From: Janthinobacterium sp. J1-1
GTDB lineage: Bacteria > Pseudomonadota > Gammaproteobacteria > Burkholderiales > Burkholderiaceae_D
Reading direction: 5' to 3'
Assembly: GCF_030944405.1 (NCBI RefSeq)
Contig: NZ_CP132339.1
Coordinates: 496,001-560,000 of the forward strand
DNA: 64,000 nucleotides
Shown here: piece after piece, positions 51,485 through 60,514 of the stretch
Layout: each line of letters starts with the position of its first letter
Position numbering within the stretch: position 1 is the first letter of the stretch
Notes under the pieces: generated by a model
Seen by the model: the letters and a program-made list of their open reading frames with translations, nothing else
The model's database searches: none
What the model was told of the DNA's origin: nothing
Position numbers and translations under genes: made by a program

Positions 51485-51854
51485 CTTGGGTATGCGCGGA
51501 TCAGTGGGAACGGCTTAACCTGAATCAAGAGTAGGATAAATTTTCGCACATCGCCAGGAATCTGTGCTTTCTTGATAATCCAGGCGTGCGCTGCTTAACG
51601 CAGAGAGCAAAATGCCCGAGAAATGCCTGAAGTAAGTGCGTGCTATCGATGTCGCGATTGACTGGCATGGCGATAGTGATCCAGGCAGGCCAGCTTGATG
51701 GTATGCCCAGTCTCTTGCCAGGATGTCTTTTCCATATCAGTGGTAATGTTGTTTTTACACCATTCTTGCTGGCATCTGTCAGCGGTTTGCAAGGTTCTCT
51801 CGGCTATAATCGGTGGTTACCACAGCTTGATGGCCCTGCAGACAGGTAGTCAAC
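51485..51854. promoter_or_regulatory. 370-bp regulatory spacer before an orphan LacI gene
   Basis: No gene. A TATAAT hexamer at 51805-51810 is followed by an 11-bp palindrome gtggttaccac (51813-51823), just where a repressor would block the promoter, 32 bp before the LacI start. The upstream ~250 bp show no clear feature. Confidence 0.5.
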
Positions 51855-52868
51855 ATGAATCTCAAGAGCCTCGCCATCGCCCTGGGCATGTCCAAAACGA
51901 CAGTCAGCAGGGCATTGAATGGCTATCCGGAAGTCAATTCCCGTACCCGTGAAATTGTCCTGGCCGCCGCCAAGAAAGTCGGCTACCGGCCCAATCCGCT
52001 GGCGCGCAGCCTTGCCGTCGGCCGCAGCAATGTGCTGGGCATGATTTTCCCCTTGCAGCCCAACGACCTGGGCGACAGCGTTTTCCTGTCGGTGGTCAAC
52101 GGCATGTCCGACGCGGTGGAAGCGTCGAAAATGAGCTTGATCATCTCGCCCGTCTCGCCGCAAAACGAACTGCCGTCGTATGAAACCATGGTGCGCAGCC
52201 ATCAGGTCGATGGCCTGGTGGTGGGGCGTACCAAGGTGAAGGATGAGCGCATCGCCTGCCTGATGCAGGCCGGTTTTCCGTTTGTCGCCCATGGCCGCAC
52301 TTGCACCGACGCGCCATACGCGTATTTTGATTACGACCACGACACGGGCATCGACCTGGCCGTTTCCTTCCTGCTGGCGCATGGCCACCAGCGCATCGCC
52401 TTGCTGAGCGCACCGCAGGGCCTGCATTTCGCCTATCAGCGCAAGCAAAGCTTTCTGCGCTGCATGGCGCAAGCGGGCTTGCAGGCCGACCCGCGCCACC
52501 TGCTGGAGCAGGCCCTCGATCGCCGCAGCGGCTACCAGGCGATGCAGCAACTGCTGGCCGCAACGCCGCGCCCCACCGCCGTCATCGTCGACAACCATTT
52601 GTCCGGCGTGGGCGCGGTGCGCGCGCTGATGGACGCCGGCATCGCCATCGGCAAGGAAATCTCGGTGATCGTCTGGGGCAATGTGGAAGACAGCCTGATC
52701 GGCCTGGACGTCACCACCATCGCCCAACCCGATTTGCGCCGCGCCGGCGCCAAGATGGTCGAAATGCTGCAAGCCTTGCTGGCCGGCACCCCACCGGAAA
52801 AACTCCAGGAAATCTGGCAGCCGGTGCTGTTGCCGGGGGCGACGGTGGGGCGTTGCACCACAGAGTAG
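51855..52868 (+). CDS. LacI-family transcriptional regulator (orphan)
   Basis: A 337-residue LacI/GalR protein. HTH 'LKSLAIALGMSKTTVSRALN' (residues 3-22) and hinge 'YRPNPLARSLAVGRSNVLGM'; sensor domain with 'VVGRTKVKDERIACLMQAG' and the closing 'ISVIVWGNVEDSLIGLDVTT'. No sugar gene adjoins it, so targets are probably elsewhere or only itself. The next gene converges. Confidence 0.8.
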   Translation: MNLKSLAIALGMSKTTVSRALNGYPEVNSRTREIVLAAAKKVGYRPNPLARSLAVGRSNVLGMIFPLQPNDLGDSVFLSVVNGMSDAVEASKMSLIISPVSPQNELPSYETMVRSHQVDGLVVGRTKVKDERIACLMQAGFPFVAHGRTCTDAPYAYFDYDHDTGIDLAVSFLLAHGHQRIALLSAPQGLHFAYQRKQSFLRCMAQAGLQADPRHLLEQALDRRSGYQAMQQLLAATPRPTAVIVDNHLSGVGAVRALMDAGIAIGKEISVIVWGNVEDSLIGLDVTTIAQPDLRRAGAKMVEMLQALLAGTPPEKLQEIWQPVLLPGATVGRCTTE

Positions 52869-52881
52869 CTGTGGCTACATC

Positions 52882-54339
52882 TCAGGCCCAATACGGGACA
52901 TATTCCGCGAATTTATTGCCACTGCTACTGTCCTTGCGTTTGATGCGTCCTGCCGCGACAGCATCGGCAATCAGATTGGTGATTTGATTGCGCTGGCGTT
53001 CGCTGACCTTGAAGCGTGCCCGCAAGGTGGTATTGGTCAAGGTCTGGCTGGAAAAATATTGGAGTACCGCATGCTGATAGCAGGCTTCCACGCGTTCGGC
53101 TTGCGACATGTCGGCAAACCGTCTTGGCGCATGCAGGGTCACTTGAAAGCCGTTTGCCAGCGGCGTGAAGACGACTGGCGGCATGCCGAACAATTCGATG
53201 GCCGAAACCACTTTCTGAAACCCCGTGCCGCGTTCCTCGCAGATACGATATTGGCGAAATTTGGAGGCCAGCAATTCATTGCGTGACTCGGGCGTCGTGC
53301 CGATCAGACGGTCCAGGCGCTTGCTGGGAAGCAGCTCGCCTGGATTGGTAAAAGTGATGCGGTCAGCGTAGATTTCAATCGTGGGGCCAGCCCCGGTGAT
53401 ACTGAAATCCTGGTGGATCAAGGCGTTTGCCGTCAGTTCACGCAAGGCGATTTCAGGGTACAGGCCGACACGCTCGCGCAAGGACTGCTGGATGACTTCG
53501 GAGTGTGGCAAGATGCGCAGCAAATAGGCGATTACGCTCTCAAAGCCAATCGCATATCCTTTGCTATCAAGCTGCTCGTCGATGGTATCGACCTTGTTGC
53601 GGCCAGCATAGCGGATGATACGGAGGCGTTTGCGGCCGAGATGGTCGAATTGCTCCAACTCATGAGCGGCGGCGATACCGCCAAAATTGGTGATGTAGTA
53701 GCCGCTGGCATCGAAGACGACCATGTTTTCCGCTTCCAGCCAGCGCATCAGCTCGTCCTGGCGCACTGGCAGCGGGCGTTGCAGGAGTGTCGATATGCTC
53801 GGCAGATCCAGGCGTGCAATGACCTGATCGACATCAAGCAGGGTTGTCGCGCGTAACTCTTCCCAGCGCGGCGCATGGCTATTGAGCAGCAGCGCGCCGA
53901 CTTCCTGGCGGGATGCCTTGCGCGTTGTTCCGCCCGAACGCACCCATGTCTCGTCGATGTTTTTTCCACGCCGGTGTGCTGGTTTGGTCGTTTGTTCGCG
54001 TATGTAAATGAACAGCAAGGGTACCGCGCCCACTGTCATGACCGCATGATCGAGTAGCAGTGGTGGCTCCACTGCGTCGCGGCCCAGATGGGTGAGCTGC
54101 AAGATGGCATTTTGCACTTGTCCCTGATCGACGCCGGCCAGCATGGCACCGGCATCGCTGATGCCGTAGATTAGGTAGCCTCCCTGCGGATAGTTAGCAA
54201 AGGCAATCAGATGCTCGGTCAGCCGTTCCTTGTTATCGGACAAGCTGAGCTTCCAGTCCAGCTCGTTGATCTCGTGCGGCACCGGATCGCGGCTCGATTG
54301 CAGCAGCGCGATTGCCTGAGCGATCCAGTGCTTGGCCAT
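52882..54339 (-). CDS. Schlafen/AlbA_2-domain ATP-binding regulator
   Basis: A 485-residue protein. Start at 54339 gives MAKHWIAQ. Residues ~20-150 form an AlbA_2 (Schlafen) domain: 'ELDWKLSLSDNKERLTEHLIAFANYPQGGYLIYGI'-type region (here quoted by its ends ELDWKLSL and GGYLIYGI). Middle part has HATPase_c_4-like 'ALRELTANALIHQDFSITG' (about 300) and 'EERGTGFQKVV' (about 387), and the C-terminus a winged helix. Such proteins are often transcription regulators or defence-associated ATP-binding proteins. It is flanked by ordinary genes, so its role is open. Confidence 0.7.
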   Translation of the reverse strand: MAKHWIAQAIALLQSSRDPVPHEINELDWKLSLSDNKERLTEHLIAFANYPQGGYLIYGISDAGAMLAGVDQGQVQNAILQLTHLGRDAVEPPLLLDHAVMTVGAVPLLFIYIREQTTKPAHRRGKNIDETWVRSGGTTRKASRQEVGALLLNSHAPRWEELRATTLLDVDQVIARLDLPSISTLLQRPLPVRQDELMRWLEAENMVVFDASGYYITNFGGIAAAHELEQFDHLGRKRLRIIRYAGRNKVDTIDEQLDSKGYAIGFESVIAYLLRILPHSEVIQQSLRERVGLYPEIALRELTANALIHQDFSITGAGPTIEIYADRITFTNPGELLPSKRLDRLIGTTPESRNELLASKFRQYRICEERGTGFQKVVSAIELFGMPPVVFTPLANGFQVTLHAPRRFADMSQAERVEACYQHAVLQYFSSQTLTNTTLRARFKVSERQRNQITNLIADAVAAGRIKRKDSSSGNKFAEYVPYWA

Positions 54340-54444
54340 GTGATAGCAACTATATGATTTATAAGGGGGAAATGGCTTTGTCGTTTTCCTAGTGTGATAG
54401 AAATTCAGCAAAGGGCTGCGCGAAGCACGCCCTACCTTAGAGCG

Positions 54445-57400
54445 TTAGGCCGCGTATTTGGTTCCAGCCGCCAGCACCGCCAGCAGCCGTGCCTGGTCCT
54501 TGCGATACGTTGCCACCGCCTGCTCCTTGACATGGCCAAAGCCACGGATTTTTTCGGGCAGGGCCGCCAGGTCCACGCAGGTGGTGTAGTTGTCGGCCGT
54601 CAGGTTCACCAGCAGGCCGGCCAGCAGTTCGCGGTACGCGACGATCAAAGCCCGTTCCATCTTGCGCTCGGCCGTGTAGCCGAACAGGTCAAACGCGCCG
54701 CCACGCAGGCCCTTGGCCTTGGCCAGCCAGGTGAAGGCATGCCACATCCAGGAACCGAACTCGGCTTTGACCAGGTGTCCCTTCGCGTCCTTTTTCGCAA
54801 ACAGCGGTGGCGCCAGGTTGAATTTGACCGAGAAATTGCCTTCGAACTGCTGCTGCAGTTGCAGGGCGAAACGGCCATCCGTGTACAGGCGCGCGACTTC
54901 GTATTCATCCTTGTAGGCCAGCAATTTGAAGTAGCTTTTCGCCACCGCCATCGACAGTTTCTGGCCCAGCCCCAGCACGTTTTCGCGGTCGCGCACCTGG
55001 TTGACCAAGGTCTGGTAGCCGTGTGCATAGGCCGCGTCCTGGTAGGCGGTGAGAAACTCCACGCGCTGTTTGATCACGGCATCCAGGCTTTGCGGCATTT
55101 GCATGACGATCGCCTGCGATGGCGTGGCGATCTGCGTCACCTTGCGCACGTCGACGGCGGCACGCCGGCCCCACAGGAAACTTTTCTTGTTCGACTCGAT
55201 GCCGACGCCATTCAATTCGATCGCGCGCAGCAGCGCCGCTTCGGTCAGCGGGATGCGGCCCTTTTGCCAGGCGTAGCCCAGCATGAACAGATTGGCGGCG
55301 ATCGAGTCGCCCATCAGCGCGGTGGCCAGCTTTGTGGCATCGATGAAGTCGGCCGCGTCCACGCCGCCCACCGACTCCTCGATCAGCTGGCGCACCTGTG
55401 CGGTCGGGTATTGCCAGTCGGCGTTTTGCGCGAAGGTGCCTGGCGGCTGTTCGTGCAGGTTGACCACGGCCAGGCTGCGGCCCGGGCGCATTTTCGAGAT
55501 GGCGTCCTGGGCACCGGCCGTCAGCATGTCGCAGCCCAGGATCAGGTCGGCTTCGCCAGTGGCGATGCGCTGGGCGCGGATCTGCGCGGGCGTGGCGGCG
55601 ATCTTCACGTGCGAGGTGACGGAACCGTTCTTTTGCGACATGCCCGTCATGTCCAGCACCGACGCGCCCTTGCCTTCCAGGTGGGCCGCCATGCCCATCA
55701 GCGCGCCGACCGTGATCACGCCGGTGCCGCCGATGCCGTTGATCAGGATGTTGTACGGCGCGTCGCAGGCCGGCAGCACGGGCTCCGGCAAGGGGCCGAA
55801 ATCATCCTGCTTGCTGGTGCCGGTTTTGGTCTTTTTCAGGCTGCCACCCTCGACCGTCACGAAGCTGGGGCAAAAGCCCTTGGCGCACGAGTAATCCTTG
55901 TTGCACGATGACTGGTCGATGGTGCGCTTGCGGCCAAATGGCGTTTCTTTCGGCAAGATCGAGACGCAGTTCGACTGCACGCCGCAGTCGCCGCAGCCTT
56001 CGCAGACGGCGTCGTTGATGACCATGCGCTTGGCGGCGTCGGGATACTCGCCTTTTTTCCTTCTGCGGCGCTTTTCGGCGGCGCAGGTCTGGTCGTAGAT
56101 CAATACCGAAACGCCCGGGATTTCCCGCAGTTCGCGCTGCACCGCATCCATGTCCTTGCGGTCGTGCAAGGTCAAATGCGCCGGCAGGTTGGCGCGGTCC
56201 GCATAGCGTGACAGGTCTTCGGTCACCAGCGCGATGCGTTGTACGCCTTCGGCTGCCACCTGCTGCGCCATCATCGGCACGGTGATCAGGCCGTCGACCG
56301 GCTGGCCGCCCGTCATCGCCACCGCATCGTTGTACAGGATTTTATAGGTGATATTGACCTTGGCGGCCTGTGCGGCGCGGATCGCCAGATAGCCCGAATG
56401 GAAATATGTGCCGTCGCCCAGATTCTGGAACACATGGGGCAGGGTGGAAAACGCCGCCTGGCCTATCCACGGCGCGCCTTCGCCGCCCATATGGGTGGTC
56501 AGCTTGTTCATTTCCGGATAGATCGATGTCGCCATCACGTGGCAGCCGATACCGGCCAGCGCCAGGCTGCCGTCGGGCACCTTGGTCGAGGTATTGTGCG
56601 GGCAACCGGAGCAATAGAAAGCCGGACGGAACGGCGTGTCGACAGCCTTTTTCAGCACCGCATCCTTGGCATCCAGAAAGCTCAGCCTTGCCTTGATCAG
56701 GTCACAGGTAACCGGGTCCGAGATCAGCCGCGCGATGCGGCTGGCGATCACCCTGGCCACTTGCGAGACGGAAAAATCGGCCTTGGAGGTCAGCAGCCAT
56801 TCGCCGCGCGGCGCCACCCATTCGCCCTTTTCGTCGAACTTGCCGATCACCCGCGGGCGCACGTCGTCGCGCCAGTTGTACAGCTGTTCTTTCAATTGAT
56901 ATTCGACGATCTGGCGTTTTTCCTCGACCACCAGGATTTCATCGAGCCCTTGCGCGAATTCGCGCACGCTGTCCGGTTCCAGCGGCCATGGCATGGCCAC
57001 CTTGAACAGGCGCAGGCCGACTTCGGCCGCCATGGCTTCGTCGATGCCGAGTTCTTCCAGCGCTTCGAGCACATCCAGGTAGGACTTGCCGGACGCGATG
57101 ATGCCCAGCCGGGCGTTCGGACTATCGATGGTGGTGTGGTTGAGCTTGTTCTCGCGCGCATACGCCAGCGCCGCATAGATTTTATAGTCCTGCATCAGCG
57201 CTTCCTGGTTGCGCGCCTGCTGGCCCAGCGGAATGTTCGACAGGCGCGCGTTCAGGCCGCCTTCGGGCATGACGAAATCGTGCGGGATTTTCACTTCCAC
57301 GCGGAACGGGTCGGCATCGATCGACGCGGAGGACTCCACCGTATCTGCCAGCGCCTTGAAGGCGACGGTACAGCCGGAAAAGCGCGACATGGCCCAGCCG

Positions 57401-58032
57401 TGGATGCCCAGGTCCAGGTATTCCTGCACATTGCACGGGTACAGCAGCGGGATCATCGAGGCTGAAAACAGGTGGTCGGACTGGTGCGGCAGGGTCGATG
57501 AATACGCGCCGTGATCGTCGCCGGCCACCAGCAGCACGCCGCCGTGCTTGGCCGTGCCCGCATGGTTCATGTGCTTGAAGACATCGCCGCAGCGGTCCAC
57601 GCCCGGACCCTTGCCGTACCACATGGCGAACACGCCATCGTATTTTGCCGGGCCGATCAGGTCGACCTGCTGCGAACCCCAGACGGCCGTGGCGGCCAGG
57701 TCTTCATTTACGCCGGGCACGAACTGCACATGGTGGGCTTCCAGCTGCGATTTCGCTTTCCACAGGTTTTCGTCCAGGCCACCCAGGGGCGATCCCCGGT
57801 AGCCGGAAATGAAGCCGGCCGTGTTCAGGCCCGCAGCCTGGTCGCGCAGGCGCTGCATCATCGGCAGGCGTACCAGGGCCTGGATGCCGGACAAAAAGAT
57901 CGCGCCACTGGTGGCCGTGTATTTGTCGTCGAGACTGACGCTGGTCAAACGGGAAGATTCGGGGGGCGTAGATGGCGCGGCACCGGCGTTTCTGACGAAC
58001 GCTGCGGAGCCGTTTTCCGCGGTCACGGACAT
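54445..58032 (-). CDS. Indolepyruvate ferredoxin oxidoreductase, fused subunits
   Basis: A 1195-residue single-chain enzyme that decarboxylates aryl pyruvates (amino-acid breakdown) to acyl-CoA with ferredoxin as acceptor. The N-terminal alpha part (1-~420) has 'TSGAIFLSGIQALVRLPMMQ'; the TPP-binding part contains 'CSGCPHNTSTKVPDG' (about 477) and 'MGGEGAPWIGQA' (about 515); a 4Fe-4S loop 'CEGCGDCGVQSNC' is near 674; and the gamma (CoA/2-oxoacid) part begins 'ILINGIGGTGVITVG' near 760. Start is ATG 58032 with ggag 8 nt upstream; TTG 58044 is an alternative. The LysR gene upstream on the same strand is the likely regulator. Confidence 0.9.
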   Translation of the reverse strand: MSVTAENGSAAFVRNAGAAPSTPPESSRLTSVSLDDKYTATSGAIFLSGIQALVRLPMMQRLRDQAAGLNTAGFISGYRGSPLGGLDENLWKAKSQLEAHHVQFVPGVNEDLAATAVWGSQQVDLIGPAKYDGVFAMWYGKGPGVDRCGDVFKHMNHAGTAKHGGVLLVAGDDHGAYSSTLPHQSDHLFSASMIPLLYPCNVQEYLDLGIHGWAMSRFSGCTVAFKALADTVESSASIDADPFRVEVKIPHDFVMPEGGLNARLSNIPLGQQARNQEALMQDYKIYAALAYARENKLNHTTIDSPNARLGIIASGKSYLDVLEALEELGIDEAMAAEVGLRLFKVAMPWPLEPDSVREFAQGLDEILVVEEKRQIVEYQLKEQLYNWRDDVRPRVIGKFDEKGEWVAPRGEWLLTSKADFSVSQVARVIASRIARLISDPVTCDLIKARLSFLDAKDAVLKKAVDTPFRPAFYCSGCPHNTSTKVPDGSLALAGIGCHVMATSIYPEMNKLTTHMGGEGAPWIGQAAFSTLPHVFQNLGDGTYFHSGYLAIRAAQAAKVNITYKILYNDAVAMTGGQPVDGLITVPMMAQQVAAEGVQRIALVTEDLSRYADRANLPAHLTLHDRKDMDAVQRELREIPGVSVLIYDQTCAAEKRRRRKKGEYPDAAKRMVINDAVCEGCGDCGVQSNCVSILPKETPFGRKRTIDQSSCNKDYSCAKGFCPSFVTVEGGSLKKTKTGTSKQDDFGPLPEPVLPACDAPYNILINGIGGTGVITVGALMGMAAHLEGKGASVLDMTGMSQKNGSVTSHVKIAATPAQIRAQRIATGEADLILGCDMLTAGAQDAISKMRPGRSLAVVNLHEQPPGTFAQNADWQYPTAQVRQLIEESVGGVDAADFIDATKLATALMGDSIAANLFMLGYAWQKGRIPLTEAALLRAIELNGVGIESNKKSFLWGRRAAVDVRKVTQIATPSQAIVMQMPQSLDAVIKQRVEFLTAYQDAAYAHGYQTLVNQVRDRENVLGLGQKLSMAVAKSYFKLLAYKDEYEVARLYTDGRFALQLQQQFEGNFSVKFNLAPPLFAKKDAKGHLVKAEFGSWMWHAFTWLAKAKGLRGGAFDLFGYTAERKMERALIVAYRELLAGLLVNLTADNYTTCVDLAALPEKIRGFGHVKEQAVATYRKDQARLLAVLAAGTKYAA

Positions 58033-58183
58033 GGCTGTCTCCAAAAGGGTGGCTCAGATGACGTCTGCGCAACGGCGGCGCCCGGTAAGGCGCGCGCTGG
58101 ACAGACGGGATTGCCGCGTGTGTGCGGCTGCCTCAGTGTAGGGCGGGGAAGAGGGCGCGGCAAATACGCCTTGCCGATGGGGC

Positions 58184-58200
58184 TATAAGTTTTACTTATA
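58184..58200. promoter_or_regulatory. LysR T-N11-A box upstream of the Ior gene
   Basis: tataagttttacttata: 7-bp arms around 3 bp, containing T-N11-A. It overlaps the lysR stop codon and lies about 150 bp before the Ior start, a suitable position for activation. Confidence 0.6.
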
Positions 58201-59137
58201 TGGCGGGTGGCAGCATATGGGCGCCCTGCCAGCGGCCGCTGTCGCACAGCTGTGCCGCCACCTGTCGCACCAGGTTTTTCACGGCGGCGCCGGCGTTGGT
58301 CAATGGAATGTTTTTCGAGGCGCACAAGGCGACCGTGCGTGTCAGGATCGGGCTATGGATGGCGTAGCTGCGCATGGCGCCGCTGCCCAGCTCGGCCAGC
58401 ATGGGGGCGGCCGGCAGGATGGTCGCGCCCATGCCGGCAAGAATCGCCGATTTCAGGATGGCGATCGAATTGATTTCGATCACGTGCGTGGCCGTCAACC
58501 CGGCGGCGCGCGCGCGGCTGTCGATGCGCGGGCGCACCCCATGCTGCGGACCGGGCAGTATCAGGGTGGTGGCCAGTGCCTGCTGGAATGACATGGCCGG
58601 GCCGTCGGGCGCAAACGGCGCATCGCTGCGGCAGATGAAGCGCATCTCTTCCTCCACCAGCGCGCTGCTGGCAAACGGCGTCAGTTGCCCGTCGTCGAAC
58701 AGCACCGCCAGGTTGATGCGGCCCGATTTGAGTTGCTCGGTCAGGTTGCCGGTGATTTCTTCGGTCAGTTGCAGGGTGATTTCGGGATACTGTGCGCGCG
58801 CGGCCAGCAGCAGCGGCAGGGCCAGCGCGCCGGAAATGCTGTGCGGCAGGCCCAGCGTCACATTGCCGGACGGGCGCGTGGCGCTTTGCGTGACGGCCGA
58901 GCGGGCGTCGGCCACCTGTTTCAGGATGGCCTGGGCGTGCTCGTAGAAGATCTTGCCGGCGTCGGTGCTGAGCACGCCCTGGGCCGAGCGGTGCAGCAGT
59001 TGCACGCCCAGTTCCTCTTCCAGCTGGCGCAGCTGTTGCGTCAGGGCCGGCTGCGCCACATGCAGGGTCAGGGCCGCGCGCGACAGCGAGCCGTGGTCGA
59101 CGATGGCAACAAAGTAGCGAAGTTGACGCAATTCCAT
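58196..59137 (-). CDS. LysR-family regulator
   Basis: A 313-residue LysR protein. Start at 59137 gives the standard 'MELRQLRYFVAIVDHGSLSRAA' opening (quoted in part) with HTH to about residue 60 ('AQPALTQQLRQLEEELGVQL'). Effector domain ends near 300. It belongs to the Nac/Cbl-like subgroup by its N-terminus. Lying directly upstream of the Ior gene on the same strand, with the T-N11-A box between them, it is probably its regulator. Confidence 0.85.
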   Translation of the reverse strand: MELRQLRYFVAIVDHGSLSRAALTLHVAQPALTQQLRQLEEELGVQLLHRSAQGVLSTDAGKIFYEHAQAILKQVADARSAVTQSATRPSGNVTLGLPHSISGALALPLLLAARAQYPEITLQLTEEITGNLTEQLKSGRINLAVLFDDGQLTPFASSALVEEEMRFICRSDAPFAPDGPAMSFQQALATTLILPGPQHGVRPRIDSRARAAGLTATHVIEINSIAILKSAILAGMGATILPAAPMLAELGSGAMRSYAIHSPILTRTVALCASKNIPLTNAGAAVKNLVRQVAAQLCDSGRWQGAHMLPPAI

Positions 59138-59287
59138 GGACGGCAATCTGGTGAGGGAAACGGGAGCGTGTGGCATAAAAACCATGCGCTGGCGGCGGCG
59201 TTGCCGGGGCTTGCAATTTTGCTATACTCATTCTAGCGCTTCTGGTGCGCCCCGGCGTGCACGCCGACCGACTCGTGGGATGAAAGC

Positions 59288-60514
59288 ATGTTCAAAAAAG
59301 TCGATTCTTCCCAATTAAAAGTGGGGATGTATGTCCATGACCTCAGCTGCGACTGGATGACGCATCCTTTCATGCGCAACCGTTTCCTGTTGCGCAGCGA
59401 CGAAGAAATCCGCAAGATCATCGCCGCCGGCATCCACGACGTGGTGATCGACAACAGCAAGGGCCTGGACGTGCAGGATGCGCCCACCGTGGCGCAGGCG
59501 GCGGCCGCCATCGAACGCGAGCTGGTGCAGATCGCCAGCGCGCCGCAACTGGTCACGCGCGTGTCGCTGGGCATGGAGCTGGCGCGCGCGACGCAGCTGC
59601 GCAAGCAGGCGACCGGCCTGGTGCGCACGGTGATGGCCGATGTGCGCCTGGGCAATGCGGTGGATATCGACCGGGTCGAGCCGATGGTGGAGGATATTAC
59701 CGAATCGATCCTGCGCAATCCGGGCGCCCTGGTAGGGTTGCTGCGCATCAAGACCAAGGACGACTACACCTTCCTGCATTCGATCAGCGTGTGCGCGCTG
59801 ATGGTGGCGTTTTGCCGCTCACGTGGCATGGATGCGGCCACCACCCACCAGGCGGGGCTCGGTGGCCTGCTGCACGATACGGGCAAGGCGCTGGTGCCGG
59901 ACGCCATCCTCAACAAGCCCGGTCCCTTGAGCCCGGAAGAATTCGCCCTGGTGAAACGCCATCCGCGCGACGGCCATGCCATCCTGCTGCAAACCCCGGA
60001 GGTGGGGCCGATTCCGCTCGATATCGCCTTGCACCACCATGAGCGGCGCGACGGCAGCGGCTATCCCGACGGCCTGGCCGGCGACGCCATCGGCGAACTG
60101 GCGCAGATGGCGGCGATTGTCGACGTGTACGACGCGCTGACGTCCGAGCGCAGCTACCACAAGGCGATTCCGGCCGCCGATGCGCTGCGCAAGATCTATG
60201 AATGGAGCAAATTCCATTTCAATCCCGTCTTCGCGCAGGACTTCATGCGCTGCGTGGGTATCTATCCGGTAGGCACGATGGTCAAGCTGGAGTCGGGCCG
60301 CCTGGCCGTGGTGATCGAGGCCCACGAGAGCAATTTGCTGGCGCCCAAGGTGAATGTGTTCTTCAGTACCAGGAGCAACGCCTACATCAAGCCGGAAACG
60401 GTCGACCTGTCGCGCGGACTGGGCTTTGGCGGCGGCGACAAGATCGTCGGCCACGAATCGGCCGTCAAATGGCAGGTCGATCCGATGCGTTTCCTGTCGC
60501 TGGCGGACGCTTAA
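59288..60514 (+). CDS. HD-GYP cyclic-di-GMP phosphodiesterase
   Basis: A 408-residue protein. Residues 1-~130 are a DUF3391 domain ('VDSSQLKVGMYVHDLSCDWM'), followed by HD-GYP catalysis: 'GGLLHDTGKALVPDAILNKP' (about 193) with the HD pair and 'HHERRDGSGYPDGLAG' (about 250) with His-His and Gly-Tyr-Pro. It hydrolyses c-di-GMP. The stop overlaps the stop of the convergent diguanylate cyclase by 4 bp. Confidence 0.9.
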   Translation: MFKKVDSSQLKVGMYVHDLSCDWMTHPFMRNRFLLRSDEEIRKIIAAGIHDVVIDNSKGLDVQDAPTVAQAAAAIERELVQIASAPQLVTRVSLGMELARATQLRKQATGLVRTVMADVRLGNAVDIDRVEPMVEDITESILRNPGALVGLLRIKTKDDYTFLHSISVCALMVAFCRSRGMDAATTHQAGLGGLLHDTGKALVPDAILNKPGPLSPEEFALVKRHPRDGHAILLQTPEVGPIPLDIALHHHERRDGSGYPDGLAGDAIGELAQMAAIVDVYDALTSERSYHKAIPAADALRKIYEWSKFHFNPVFAQDFMRCVGIYPVGTMVKLESGRLAVVIEAHESNLLAPKVNVFFSTRSNAYIKPETVDLSRGLGFGGGDKIVGHESAVKWQVDPMRFLSLADA

